Source of the DNA: Citrus sinensis
Taxonomy: Eukaryota > Streptophyta > Magnoliopsida > Sapindales > Rutaceae
DNA: 64,000 nucleotides
Assembly: GCF_022201045.2 (NCBI RefSeq)
Contig: NC_068556.1
Span: forward strand, 4,628,001-4,692,000
Direction of reading: 5' to 3'
Shown: positions 12,904-25,598 of the stretch, in pieces
How positions within the stretch are numbered: position 1 is the stretch's first letter
How the letters are laid out: the number at the start of each line of letters is the position of its first letter
Notes under the pieces: generated by a model
Told to the model about the DNA's origin: nothing
What the model saw: only the letters and a program-made list of their open reading frames with translations
Databases searched by the model: none
Position numbers and translations under genes: made by a program

Positions 12904-15195
12904 ATGGCTTCACTAACCTCAATTTCTCAGTCTCAATCCTTTTTAATGAAACCCCACTTGATAAACACCGCCATCACAAGCGCCAGACCTAATTATTTCA
13001 GTTCCAATTTCTTGCCGCTTTGGTCTCGCTCTTTCTTCAAACTTCCGAGAATGACCCAGAAAAACGGCGTCGTTGTGGTGTCTGCCACGACTGCAGAGAA
13101 GCCCAAGAAGCGGTATCCGGGGGAGGCTAAGGGGTTTGTGGAGGAGATGAGGTTTGTGGCAATGAAATTGCATACTAAGGAGCAGGCTAGAGAAGGGGAG
13201 AAGGAAGTGAAGGAGCCTGAGGAAAGGCCTGTGACTAAATGGGAGCCAACTGTTGATGGCTATCTCAGGTTTCTTGTTGATAGCAAGTTGGTTTATGATA
13301 CACTTGAGGGGATCATTGAGAAAGCGCCCTTTCCTAGTTGTAAGTGTTTTCTTCTTCGTTTTTAATAATCTTTGGGCACCCTTTTGTTTCTTTAGGTTGA
13401 TCCTATGGATTTAGTTGCTTGTTTGGACTTTGGAGCTTCTTGTTATTTGATACTTTTGGATTATGATTGGATTTGTAGTTACTTATATGATTGTGGTAAG
13501 TGTGGGTTAGTAGTTGCTTATATTATTAATTGGCATTTTAAAACAGAGAAATTCTTTCTTAAGCTGGGTTTCTTTCACGCAAATACCAGTCTATGATTAA
13601 TTGTTGTTAGATAAGAATGTAAAATTAATTAAATCTTGACCATATGCACATGTGGCTGAAGATCTTGAAAATACTCGGAGGTATTAGATTAGAAGAGAAT
13701 CCTAATTTATTAATGGAGCTTATTGTCTGTTTGGGTTAATTTGGTTTTGTTTATCTATGCTGGCCAAATCTGGAGGTGAAGTAATTTTGAATATGGGTTT
13801 AACTAGTAGTGGCTTTTTCTCTTCTGATACACTGCAGAGCCTCCTTAGTCCTTAGAGATTTAACTTATCTTCTGCTTCAATGTGGCAAACAATGAACTAC
13901 TTGCTTCTTGAGATCCATTATTATTCTTAACTTCTGTTGGTCTTTGCTTTGTGATTCTCTAAAGAGTCTTCTTAATAAAATCTCACATTGTCAATTTTGT
14001 AGTTTATTATATAGACTATATTGGGGCTTTAATTTATTTCCAATGGGCTTCCTCAACTTCAAGTGATCTCAATGTGAGAGGCCAAAATTTCAGAAAAACT
14101 TGTGTTCTTGTTTGTCTAAGAAATGGCTGTATCAACTTTATAATTTCAAAGTTTTTGAGCTTTAATGCGTTAGTTCTTGTAGTTCAGTTGTTGAACTGAA
14201 GCTGAGTTTGATGTTTTACAAATAGATCTTGGTTCAGTGTGTTTAGGTAATTGCTTAAGAGCAAAAATTCCCTTTGCAGTGCTTATTTGCCAATGGCTTC
14301 ACCTTTGTGTATGTGTATGTGAAGTATTTTATGTGTATTACATTACATGCATAAGCTGAAGTAAAATTTTGTTACATGACTTTGCTGCAGATGCTGAATT
14401 CAGAAACACAGGATTGGAAAGATCAGAAAAGTTGGCCAAAGATTTGGAGTGGTTCAAAGAGCAAGGATATACCATTCCAGAACCTTCTTCTCCTGGTATT
14501 TCATATGTGCAGTATCTTGAGGAATTGTCGGAGAAGGATCCTCAAGCATTTATCTGCCATTTCTACAATATATATTTTGCCCACTCAGCTGGTGGTCGAA
14601 TGATTGGGAAAAAGGTATTGGAATTATAATGTTCTGATTATTAGATTTTTTCCAGACTATTGCGAATGTCTTTTCCTTCTTCTCTCCAGTGTTGTGTCTT
14701 ACGTGACAGGAGTTTTGCAAAATAAATTCTGTCAGTAGGAAACTGGAAGTTGCTCGCTTGTAGTGATTTCAATTTTTTGTATAATCTGTTAGTTTCTTTG
14801 GCATGCTGACAACAGTAGGCATTCATGGTAAAAAGCTATTTTGTTCCCTCCTAACCTAGGTTGCTGAGAAGATACTTGGTGGCAAGGAGTTGGAATTCTA
14901 TAAATGGGATGGTGAACTTCCCAAATTATTGCAGAATGTAAGAGATAAACTAAACAAAGTTGCTGAGGTAATTTGCTCGTCTATTACAGAATTGGACTGT
15001 CAGCCGTGTTTTTCTTTCAACTCAATGTTCTATGTTTTCAACTAAAATTTTTAATGAATTACATGGTAACTGATACATTTATTTATATGTGGGAATTCAC
15101 AGAGCTGGACTAGAGAGGAGAAAAACCGTTGTCTGGAAGAAACTGAATTATCATTCAAGCATTCGGGGGAGATCCTCCGTCTAATATTGTCATAA
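12904..15195 (+). CDS. HO1: Heme oxygenase 1, plastid (phytochromobilin pathway)
   Basis: Ferredoxin-dependent heme oxygenase that opens heme to biliverdin IX-alpha, releasing CO and iron. In plants this is the first step towards the phytochrome chromophore (Arabidopsis HY1). Exons are 12904-13339, 14391-14614, 14860-14967 and 15103-15195, all GT-AG, encoding 286 aa against about 282 for HY1. The first ~58 residues are Ser/Thr-rich and basic, as for a plastid transit peptide, and the mature core begins near [16 protein letters not shown]. The heme-ligand His is residue 90 in [11 protein letters not shown]. Family blocks [42 protein letters not shown] and the C-terminal GEILRLILS are intact. 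The first intron is about 1.05 kb. A possible TATAAAA lies at 12600-12606, which would imply a leader of about 270 nt. Confidence 0.97.
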
Positions 15196-16003
15196 TGTAG
15201 ATGATTGGCTCTGATGTACTTGTGACCTTGTGCTACTAGTGGCGCAAGCCACAACATTCATGTTAATATCCACAAGCTTTTTAATTTTTTTAACTTTTCA
15301 GTCACTTAAATCAAAACATTGGAATTACTGTTGTTGTGCATAAGCAGAGCGTTTCATAAAATGGTGTATGAGTAATTTCAAGATTTGGATACGCTAGATT
15401 TTTGTTATTGCCGCCTAATCAATCTGAAGGCACGGCGCTGATTGTCTTAGATTTGATGATTGGACGGGTTCAACAGTGACTAATCCGGCAATGGGACTTT
15501 AAATTCCTGGAACGGAAGCTAGGGCTGCTGAATGACGAGGCCTGACACTTTTTTTTTAAAAAAATTAGTTTTAACCCTCTCTTCTTGGTCAGGCCCTATC
15601 TCTCCAATTTTTTTTTTCCTTTAAAAAGCACTGATATTTATAGTACATTATAATTAAAATGTTATTGACATTTACAATAAAAAATTATCGACTATCCTAA
15701 ATCCAATCTCTTATAGCAGAGTCAAGATTTGGGCGGTACCTTATTTGCGGCAACAGTGGTGTACCTCAAAATCAGAATATTCATTTTAAATTTTACAATT
15801 TCAAGGCCAGTCGTCTTGGCCGCTCTTTTTATAATTGGAAAATACTTGGTGAAGAGAAAAACGAGAAAAATAAAGAAGAAAATAGTAGAGAGTGAGTGGG
15901 TAGAGAGAGAGAGAACAAAATTCTCTCGTCCTTATCTCGTGCTTTTCTACACCTAACACTACTCTTTATAATTTTAGCTAATTTTCGAAGTTTGATGTTG
16001 TAA
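15196..16003. other. HO1 3' flank
   Basis: This stretch holds the HO1 3' untranslated region and spacer before the LINE. A short open frame at 15729-15956 has no recognisable features. Nothing else is supported. Confidence 0.5.
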
Positions 16004-16017
16004 TTATCAGACCAACA
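16004..16017 (+). repeat. Target-site duplication, left copy, of the LINE
   Basis: The 14-base sequence ttatcagaccaaca recurs without mismatch at 21948-21961, just after the A-rich tail of the LINE, and defines both ends of the insertion. Confidence 0.9.
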
Positions 16018-19000
16018 ACAGCACTTCCAAAGTAAGTCTCTCTCCTTATGGGTTTTCTCTGAAAACAAATAACGATGAGAGTGAGAGTAGAGTTGTCATG
16101 ACCCATTAAGTCACTCCGGCAAGTGAGTGGAGTTAGTTTTGTTTTTCCGGGGCCTTGTGACCTATGTAGCTAGAAGTCCGACAAGTCTTGGGGATTTAGT
16201 TGGCACAATTTAAGAGGTTGGCTACCTATTAATTTTAAGCCTTTATTGTAAGAAGCTGCACATAGATGATGGATCCAGATGAATTAATTAAGAGGTGCAA
16301 AGCAATAAGATTGAGTGACAAGGAAGAGGGGAGAGTCTCTTTCAAAAACAGAACGAAGATTAAAGGTGAAAAGATTTTGGCGGGTTCTTTGGTTGGAAAG
16401 GTGCTCCACATGCGAGAAGTTAGCATAGAAGGTTTAAAGACGGCAATGCAATGGGTGTGGAGAACCTTGCGAGAAGTGAAAATAGAGAAATTGGGAGATA
16501 ACATCTTCATGTCAAATTTGGGCCAGAGGTGGACAAGAGAAGCATCATGGTGGGAGGTCATTGGCATTTCGATAAAGTGCTCATTGCGCTAACTGAACCA
16601 GCAGAAATCAGAGATATAAAAAAGCAAGATTTTAACCATGTTTCATTTTTTGTTCAAATCCATAATGTTCCTATCATGTGCATGTCTAAAGAAATGGCAG
16701 CAGAACTGAGAAAAGTGATTGGGAAAGTAGAGGAAGTAGAAACTAATGCAACAGGAGAGTGTTTCGGTCAATTTTTGAGATTGAGAATATCTGTAAATAT
16801 CACAAAGACATTGAAGAAGATTATCGAATTAGAACAAGAAGAGGAAGATGCAGATGATGTTCCAATGCGTGTGATGTATGAAAGACTGCTTGATTTTTGT
16901 TTTTATTGTGGGCGAATAAGATGCTAGTACCGATAGTGTGTTTACTACAAATCCCAGTCAAAAGATGAGTTAGCTTATGGTCTATGGCTCAAAGCAACTA
17001 CAGTAGCTGAGAAACTAAAGCAAGGCAAGGGGAGAGATAGATGGACTGTAGAATCCAACAGGTTTCGCTCAGAAGAACCAGCTCCTACAAAATCTGATAT
17101 GGGGATAAATAAAGAGAAGGGAGTGCAACAAAGGGCAGCTAAACCAGGTAGTGGGGATGATTCGAACCAGCCCCTTTTGGATCCGAGTCCAAATAGTTTG
17201 GGAATAAAAAAGGGTGGGGATCAGATGGTGGTGGAAACGCATTTAATGCATAATGTTATAAGACATGGTGAGCTAGTGAGTAACTGCAAGGAGCAAAAAA
17301 GTGCAGCAGAAGGGGTTGCAGTGCATAGGGATGTGGATGTAGGAGCGGGAAATAAGAGGGGGAACAAAAAAGAGAGAGACGAATTAACACAAAAAGAAAA
17401 ATCAGAAATGATTTTGTCTTCTGGACTGGAAAAAACGGGAGATTTTGAGCGGGAAAAGAATGAAAACAAAGGAGCTTTGGAAGATAGAGAGGGCCAACAA
17501 AAAACAAACATGAGCCTAGCCCAAATGGAATCGGAAGTTAAAGATGCAGAAAATGAGCCGAGAATGGCAAAACAAAAGCTTAGAAGAAAGAAGTGGAAAC
17601 TTCAAGCCCGAAACGTGGAAGGAATTGGAGGCAAAATAGAAGGGCCCACAAATTTAAAAAGGCATATGAGCTCAATGAATTAAGAAAGCCTAAAGGCAAA
17701 AAAGAGCAAAATAGGCAGCCCACAGACTTTTGAATTTTCACAATGGGTTCAAAGAATTGTTGCAGCAGCTATGAAGCTAGCTTTCGAAAATGAGAATGGT
17801 GAGCTAAATGGGGAGCTTCAGAATGCAGCAAAGGAAACATCAGCCATGAAACTTATAAGTTGGAATATTCGAGAGCTGGGGAAAAATCGAATGTTCCGAG
17901 AAACTCAGCAAATTGTGCAGGAGCAGAGGCCTCAAATCTTATTTCTTTGTGAAAAAAAAAAAAACTGATGTCAAAGCAAATGCAAGCGAAAGCAAATAAA
18001 CTTCATTACCAGAACTGTTTTGCAGTCAATAGGGAAAGATTGGGGGGTTGTGGAGCTTAGAGGTAACAGTGCATATCAAATCGTTCAGTCAACACCATAT
18101 AGATTCAGTAGTTCAAAATGAGAACATGAATTACTGGAGATGTACCGGAATATATAGCCATCTAGAATCAGACAAAAAAAAAAAAAAAGCACACTTAGAC
18201 TCTTTTGAGAAGGTTAGCCACTTTATCCTCTTGACCATGGTTATGTTTTAGAGATTTCAATGAAGTGTTAATTTAAATGAGAAAATATGAGGGAGAGATA
18301 AGAGAGTTAGAATGGTGAATGATTTTAGAAAAACTCTGAGGGACTGTGATTTAAAGGATTTGGGGAATACGAGGTATTCGTTTACATGGTCAAATCGGAG
18401 ATTTGGGTCAAACATTATTGAAGAAAGGCTGGATCAATTTCTATGTAATGGTAGTTGGGTTATAATTATCAAGAAAAAAAAGCTGTGAATCTAACTTCCT
18501 AGAGTTCGGACCACAACCCTATATTGATGGAGATCATAGAAAATGGGAAGGGCCAAAGGTATTCAAAGAGCACCTGCCCCAGAATTTATTACGAGGACAT
18601 GTGGAGCTCTTACGAGAAGTGTAGGGATATTGTGAAGCATGAATGGAAGGAAGTGAGCTGCTGAAATAGAGGGAACCTGATTGAAAGTTTTAAGTGAAAA
18701 TCAAAGGAATCTCAGGCAGAGCTGAAATTATGGAGCAACATGGAATTTAAAGGTAGAGAAAAGAAGTTAAAGCAGCTCATAGAAGCTTAGAGCTTTAAAA
18801 GAGAGGTACCACCACTATGAGCATGGGGGTGAGATCAAAATAGTAGAGCATAAGATTGATAGCATTATGCTCGATGAAGAAATTTTCTAGAAGCATTTAT
18901 CAAGGGCAAATTGGCTAAAGGAGGGAGACAAAAACACGAAGTTCTTTCACTCAAAAGCTTCTGTGTGGAAAAAGAAGAATAAAATATGTGGCCTAGAAGA

Positions 19001-19191
19001 TGGAAATGGAAGGTGGATTGAGGAAGCTGATGAGGTGGAAAAAATGTTCTGTGAATACTTCACAAACATTTTCACTACGACAACTCCTACACCTGATCAT
19101 TTAGTTGCAGCAGTAGCGGATTTGCCTACTAGAAGTACAGGGGAAATGGAAAGTCACCTGGATCAGCCTTTTACAGAAGGGGAAGTAGCAG

Positions 19192-20180
19192 TTGCTCTTA
19201 CTCAGATGTGTCCCACGAAAGCTCCAGGCCCAGATGGACTCCCGACAACCTTTTTTTTTTTCAGAACCATTGGAGTTCAATCAAAGAAGGAGTCATTACA
19301 ACCATACGCATATTGCTTTGATTCCAAAAGTAAAAAAGCCTAGGAAAGTGACTGATTATAGGCCAATTAGCCTCTGTAATGTAATATATAAAATAATCGC
19401 TAAAGCAATAGCCAACAGACTTAAGCAAGTGTTAAATGATCTCATATCCCCTACTCAATGTGCTTTTGTTCCAAATAGGCTTATTATTGATAATGTAATC
19501 ATAGCCTATGAATGTCTAAACAAGATTAGACAAAGTATGGGAAAAAAGAAGGCCTAGTAGCCCTCAAGCTTAATATAAGCAAGGCCTATGATAGGATTGA
19601 GTGGAGTTTTATCAAATGTGTAATGCACAAGATGAGGTTCTCTGAAAAATGGGTGAACTTAATCATGAATTGTATTTTTACAGCTAGTTTTTCAGTGTTA
19701 ATAAATGGAGTGGCTAAATGTCTCATCCATCCTCAAAGAGGTTTGAGACAAGGATGCTCTCTCTCCTCATATTTGTTTATTTTGTGTGCGAAAGTATTCT
19801 CAAACCTAATGTTGCAGGCAGAAAACAAAAATCTTATACATGGACTAATGTTCAGCAGCAACATCTCAGTTTCGTACCTTCTATTTGCGGATGATAGTTT
19901 AGTTTTTTCAAGAGCCAATAGCACTGAATGTAGAAACTTGAAGAACATTTTTTACTGTTATGCAGCAGCTTCGGGACAAGTTTTCAACTACGACAAGTCT
20001 TTGATGTTTTTCAGCACTAATACAAATCAAGGCCAAACAGAGGAAGTTAAAAGCATTTTTGAGTTGAACGTTGTATCCAAGCATGAAAAGTACATTGGTT
20101 TACCAGCTATGGTGGGGAGGAAAAAGACATGTTTTTTCAATGATGTAAAATTGAGAGTCTGGAGTAAGCTGTCAAGCTAG
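19192..20180 (+). pseudogene. Reverse transcriptase fragment of the LINE
   Basis: Two open segments (19192-19557 and 19623-20180) together cover RT fingers and palm. PKVKKPRKVTDYRPISLCN matches the conserved Y/RPISL block, followed by IAKAIANRLK, SPTQCAFVPNR, RGLRQGCSLS and YLLFADDSLVF. An in-frame stop near 19557 and an upstream T-run frameshift break the frame. The catalytic Asp pair of the FADD box is kept. Confidence 0.9.
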
Positions 20181-21459
20181 CAGAACAAGTGTTTTTCTAG
20201 TGGAGGGAGAGAAGTTTTGATTAAAGTTGTTGCTTAAGCAATCTCGGCTTATGCTATGAGCGTTTTTAAAATCCCCCAAGGCTTGTGTGATGATATTGAA
20301 AATGCTATAGCGAGATTTTGGTGGGGTTCATCCGATACTCATAAGAGCATCCATTAGACAAGATGGGAGAAGTTGTGCCATGCTAAGATAAAGGGAGGGC
20401 TGGGTTTTAGGGACTTCTCTAGCTTTAACCAGGCCCTAGTTGCTAAGCAAGGGTGAAGAATCCTTCATAATCTGGAATCCTTAATGGCAAAAATCTTAAA
20501 GGCAATATACTTCAGGCATACAAGCTTTATGGATGCAAAATTGGGGTCAAATGCTAGTTTTGTTTGGAGAAATATTCTATGGGGCAAACGAGTGCTCCAT
20601 AAGGGCTTGAGGTGGAGAATAGGCAATGGGAGTCAAATCTCAGTCTACAACAGCAACTGGATTCAAAAACATAAATTCAAGAGACATGACATACATATGG
20701 AACTTCCCAATGACATTGTAGTTGCTGACTTTATAGATGAGAGACATCAGTTGAAAGAGGATATAACTTGCCCGCATTTCTAAAAGGAAGCTTCAGAAAG
20801 GATTTTTCAGACCCCTCTGCCGAGAACCCCTCAGCAGGATATTCTCATCTGGAAGTTTGACCAACATGGAAGCTATTATGTCAAAAGTGGCTACCAGTTA
20901 ACTTTGAAGCAAAAATTCTCAGACAATCCAGGCTGCTCAAACACTACCAAAACCCACTAGGAGGTTGTTTGGGCAAATGAGATCCCTGAAAAGATTAACG
21001 TTTTTATGTGGAGAGCAACAAAAAATTTGTTACCAATAACAACAAATCTGTTGAAGAGGAAAGTGATAATGGATCCAATATGCAAAAGATGTAGCTGTAG
21101 GAGTGAAGATGTCTTCCATGCCTTATTGGAATGTAGGGCTGTGAAGAAGGTGTGGAAAGCGACAGAGTTTTATGAGGAGGTAAAGTAGATACCCAATCAA
21201 GATATGTTGAGTTTGCTCCAAGAAATGACTTCGAAGAGAATGAAGAAAGATGTAGAATTGATTAATGCAGTATGTTGGGCGATTTGGTACTCCAGGAAAT
21301 GCTTTATTTTTTATGGCAAAGAAGAGGATCCTCTTATTTCATTGGCATGAGCAGCAGCTATTGTAGAGTCTTACAAGAGGATTAAAATCCCAAAAGATCA
21401 AGCAATCTCAAGGCATGGGCAAATCAGTCAGCTAACATGGACAACTCCCCCAAATGGTT

Positions 21460-21911
21460 GTTTTAAGGTGAATGTGGATGATGCAGTAAAAGTCTCAGAG
21501 CAAAAGGCAGGCTTAGGAGTAGTTATAAGAAATTCCAGTGGAAGGGTTGCGGCAGTAACAGTTCAAAATGTTCCATTTTGAGGAAATGTAGCTTGTATGG
21601 AAGCTGAAGCTGTTTTGTTTGGAATTCAAACTGCTCAACAGGTGGATTGTGTGCCAATGATCATTGAGTTAGATTCAAAGGAGGTATTGGATCTTTCATT
21701 AAATAGAAAGGAAAGCAAGATAGAAAGAGAATGGATTATTGTAGAAATCCAGACAAAACTTAGGATTCAAGCATCAATCCAATTTGCTCCAAGGGGCTGT
21801 ACTGTAGTTACTCATTCCATAACAAAGAAAGCTCTAGATGTCGAAAACCATTGTATTTGGCTGGAAAATTTCCCAGTTCATGTTATGATGCTACTGTCAA
21901 AGTTTGTTTAA
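21460..21911 (+). pseudogene. RNase H (RVT_3-type) remnant of the LINE
   Basis: The translation reads FKVNVDDAVK, then GLGVVIRNSSG, then, after an in-frame stop near 21580, a segment starting MEAEAVLFGIQTAQQ and ending at 21911. This is the plant-type RNase H found at the C-terminus of many plant L1 LINEs. The Glu of the MEAEA block is present, but the stop disrupts the domain. Confidence 0.85.
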
Positions 21912-21947
21912 TGGAAAACTTAACTTCCTTATAAAAAAAAATAAAAT

Positions 21948-21961
21948 TTATCAGACCAACA
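21948..21961 (+). repeat. Target-site duplication, right copy, of the LINE
   Basis: Identical to 16004-16017. It directly follows the A-rich tail. Confidence 0.9.
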
Positions 21962-24661
21962 TCTCAATTGGGTTAACCAGTACCTCATTCTCTGAACTCT
22001 AAGGTGGAGGCATGATTTTTCTATTGTGGGCCTAGCTTTGACATATTGGACTGCTTACATGTATTTACAGTTTAAGAGAAAGTTTGGGTGCATTTTTACA
22101 GACCTTCTCTGCTGTTAGTATAAATGTATGTATAGCATCAGCACACAAGGGGTAAATTCATAAAAGCCCATTTAAAACTTAAAAAAATTATTAAAAATTA
22201 AATGGAAATTGCATTGATAATCAAGAAATAGCTATTGTAACACGCTATATCACACCCCATTTTATTATCTATTGTGTAATAGATGCATTTTCTCTTTCAC
22301 GAAACCAAACTTAAGCAAAAAAAATTTCACTTTCACACTTCACCTTCACTTTTTAGCAGCAACCATTTACAAACACTTAAGGATTATTGAGCGTAAGGAA
22401 CAAGATTCATCACCATTTTCAGCTTAGCCAAGAACAAGACAAACTTGGGTAGTGGCAGATGGTGACCTGGTTCCACGCTTGGTATTGGAACTCCAAACAG
22501 GTTAGTATCCATTAAAATTTGTTGTATGCAATTTTTAGCTTTGGTTTTCTGCATTTTGGAGACATGAAATGAAAAAAATTGGAGCCGGTTTGTTGAATAT
22601 TACAGCCGTTGTTGTAGAACTTGTTGATAAGGAAAACGAGTTTGGATGTATGTTGAATTAGTAGATTAATCATGCTCTTAGATCCTTTTTTTTAGTTTTT
22701 CATTTATGCTGTTCAGAGGTTAATAAAGAATATAATTGCACAAATTTGTAACTTTTATGTGATTGGGATGAAAAAGATTGGATTTGGTGTTTAAGTCAAA
22801 GGTTCTGTGTGTGCGCGCGTGTTTTTGTTTATTTATTTATTTTTTTGCCATGATGGGGAAGATGATAAGGGATTCTTGGTCTGTATAATGGATGTTTGTT
22901 CATTATTTGGTGATGGCTGTATGTTTATTTGCTGGTATTGCCAAAAACAGTAAAGTGCGGCCACTGTAGGTTTCAGTCATATAGTACAGTTTCTGAAAGC
23001 GTGCAGCTGACGATTTTATAGTTCAAATGATTAGTAGTTAAGGTTTATGATATAGTGATAGATATATGAGTTAATAACCACCTGTACTGTTGTCTTGATG
23101 GAGTAGTTAATGCATAAGTTGTTGGGTTGAAAATGTAAGTTGTGTAATATCATTAACGCACTTGTGATCTCAATAAATATAACGAGCCATGTACATTCAA
23201 CTTTTTGCGGCAAACTATTGAATTATTTGAAGATATATAATGCTTGAAACCTAAGAAACTAATATACTAATATGCCTATGCTATGTTTTCACTTATGATA
23301 TATATCTGCATATGTCATTTTATTTTTGCTTACAGCATGATATGACTGTCTTGAATCTAAATGAATGCTTATATCTTCTTCTTTTTTTCAAGCCACTGTT
23401 ACATGAATATAGAGGCTGTTATTGGAGGTGACTTGCTCACTGTTGCATCACTGATACTAGAGCGGTACAACTTGAAGAAACTGTTGGGTAATATCGAAGA
23501 TTTGTGCTTTGATTAGCCTATTAGGCATGCCATTAAAGTGAGAGTTGAAGTAATGTTACCTTGGGAGACAAGTAATGCCAACAATACTATATTACAGTAT
23601 ATCATTGTCTTCATTGCACACTCAAAGTGACCAGGTTTCTATAACTTCTTCACAATGCTCTTCACGTCCTTCATATTAGTATTAATTATATTTATGACAT
23701 GAGAAACCACTATGCCAACCATATTCCCTTAAAAAACAATCCTATGTCTTAAGTCATCTTAATTTAAAACTCACTACTTAAAGTATCCACATTTTGATTT
23801 GTTCACTTATATGTAATAAAGCTTATGAGAGTTATCATTTGATTATGATATCTTCACTTCATCTTTAATATGTCGTCTGCATATACGATTTAAGAACTTA
23901 GATCAGTCTTGCATTAACCCAATTTCAAACAAGTTAGTTCATATTCTTGTTGCATGTTTGACTTGCATAATGTATTTGAGCTTTGGAAATACATGTATTT
24001 GTTGATGTGTTTAGTTTTTTGGTTGTGAGTGCATGAGAATAGAAGATGAGAAGTGTTGAACGTGAACTTGCTAAGGCTATAATGGTGGTGCTTTCTTTTG
24101 CATGAAAATAAATGTGAAATGGTGACGGTAGCTCATGCTTGGTGATGGAAGTATTTATAGGCAAAGTTGCTACCAATATAGCAACTTTGATATATATTGT
24201 TCCACCAAATCTTGTTATTATTAAGTACTGTAAAATTTTACTTGGACGTGGGTATTCTAAACTTTTCAGTCCCCTTATAAATTTTGCCCCCAAATATTAG
24301 CTGTCAAATTGTACTTGTCAATGGCCTTTTTGCCTTAGAAGGGTGCATTGGTCATTTTGTCAACCCACAAACGGTTAATGGATAGAAACACTAACGACCT
24401 GCAGGTGTGTAAAAATAGGTCCATGCTTTCTGCTAAACTATAAATAGGTGTAACCTCAAGGAGGCATCTAAAAGTTATCCAACTTTGATGGTACCTTTAT
24501 ATTATAATACTAAAAAAATAAATTAACACATTAGGTATCCAACTTTGTAATACTTAAGAAAGTATAGTTAATGCAATGATGATCACTATTTGACGTACCG
24601 AGTGAAAACTAATTTTTACCATTAAAGAATGGTTTGGGAACGTGTCTTTCTTTGTTGGTTA
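21962..24661. other. Intergenic, possible small unidentified transcript
   Basis: No recognised gene. At 22459-22500 a 14-codon open frame (MVTWFHAWYWNSKQ) ends in a good donor (CAG|GTTAGT). Possible acceptors lie near 23335 and 23391, and a short frame near 23404-23515 reads MNIEAVIGGDLLTVAS and ends at TAG. These could belong to a small spliced or non-coding transcript, but I recognise no family. Confidence 0.3.
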
Positions 24662-24667
24662 TATAAA
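24662..24667 (+). promoter_or_regulatory. TATA box of the ATS3-like gene
   Basis: TATAAA lies about 160 bp before the ATG at 24824, predicting a leader of roughly 130 nt. A GT-rich run follows in the leader. Confidence 0.5.
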
Positions 24668-24823
24668 GAGGCAATTTCCTTTTTTTTTGTATTTTTATAT
24701 CAGTTAATGTTGTTGCTGTAGCTGTAGCTGCCTTGTGTGTGTGTGTGGTGTGGAATGAACTGATATATATCTAGAGCGCTTCAAACTCTCCCTAGACAAA
24801 TCTAACGAAAGAAGCCGAAGAAA

Positions 24824-25598
24824 ATGGTGAAACTTTTGTTATTTTTGCTGATCTTTGCCACCGCGACCATTTTCTCACATGCTGGATCATCTATCATCAG
24901 TCCCACAGAAATCAAATCCTTCGAGCCCAAGACAGTCCAGGTATTTCTTCTCAAAGTCAACAAATTTATAATCTCATTGTTCAAAATCAAACATAATTTT
25001 TATTTTTTCTTTTTTTTTAATTAGTTTATCGCAATCCAAAAAATTTACCCACTGCAGCTGCAGGTGGCTGCAAAGAGCTGTTCATACACTGTGATCATAA
25101 AGACCAGCTGCTCTTCAAAGTCCTACACCAGAGACAAGATCAGTCTCGCATTCGGTGACGCCTATGGTAACGAGGTTTGTATACTGATTTTGCGTTGTTA
25201 GGAGTCAAACATAATCAAAATATTTTTGAAAAAAAAAAAAATAAGATAAGCATCCCATTAAAGAAAATATCTTTCGCACCGATGGGTATTTGGAAAATTT
25301 TGTTTTTGACTTGAAATTTGATGTTCTTTAGGTGTATATAAAGAGGCTTGATGACCCATATTCAAGAACATTTGAGAGCTGTTCCACCGATACATTCCAA
25401 ATAAGCGGGCCGTGTACTTACGACATCTGTTATCAGTACTTGCTGAGGAGCGGATCGGACGGATGGAAGCCAGAGAGCGTGAAGATCTGCGGTCAAAATA
25501 TCAGAACTGTGACCTTCTTCTACAACACGTTCATTCCAGACGGAGTGTGGTTTGGTTTCAATCAGTGTCGCCGTGGCTCTGGCTCCGCAGTTGTGTAG
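24824..25598 (+). CDS. ATS3-type (embryo-specific protein 3) secreted PLAT-like protein
   Basis: Small secreted protein of the plant ATS3 family, whose core resembles a PLAT/LH2 beta-sandwich; the biochemical role is not established. Exons are 24824-24940, 25058-25174 and 25332-25598, all GT-AG and phase 0, encoding 166 aa. Residues 1-20 form a signal peptide (hydrophobic LLLFLLIFATATIF, cleavage after SHA). Family blocks are CSYTVIIKTSCSS, DKISLAFGDAYGNEVYIKRL, FESCSTDTFQISGPCTYDICY and SDGWKPESVKI, with many cysteines likely to be disulfide-bonded. Exon 2 has two acceptors six bases apart (CTGCAG CTGCAG), so forms with or without Leu-Gln are possible. Downstream lies a tRNA-Arg gene on the same strand. 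Family call is from remembered motifs. Confidence 0.86.

Larger units (their letters stand above)
16018..21947 (+). mobile_element. Decayed full-length LINE (plant L1-type non-LTR retrotransposon)
   Basis: About 5.93 kb between perfect 14-bp target-site duplications, ending in an A-rich tail (ataaaaaaaaataaaat). Domain order on the plus strand is as follows. A DUF4283-like ORF1 with zinc-knuckle remnant spans about 16266-16927, with a frameshift between two overlapping frames. A charged linker follows at 17099-17683. An AP endonuclease start (MKLISWNIRELG) lies near 17848. Reverse transcriptase covers about 18960-20180, including KAPGPDGLP, YRPISLCN and the active-site YLLFADDSLVF (FADD at 19884-19895). 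A zf-RVT motif (CKRCSCRSEDVFHALLEC) lies at 21006-21188, and a plant-type RNase H from about 21460 to 21911. Many stops and frameshifts, including at a T10 run near 19251, mean it encodes no working proteins. Confidence 0.95.

Noticed and set aside
12943-13173. Minus-strand frame opposite HO1 exon 1
   Set aside because: It is a shadow of the HO1 coding exon.
17099-17683. 194-codon charged frame, possibly a separate gene
   Set aside because: It lies inside the LINE between ORF1 and endonuclease and is the usual low-complexity linker of such elements.
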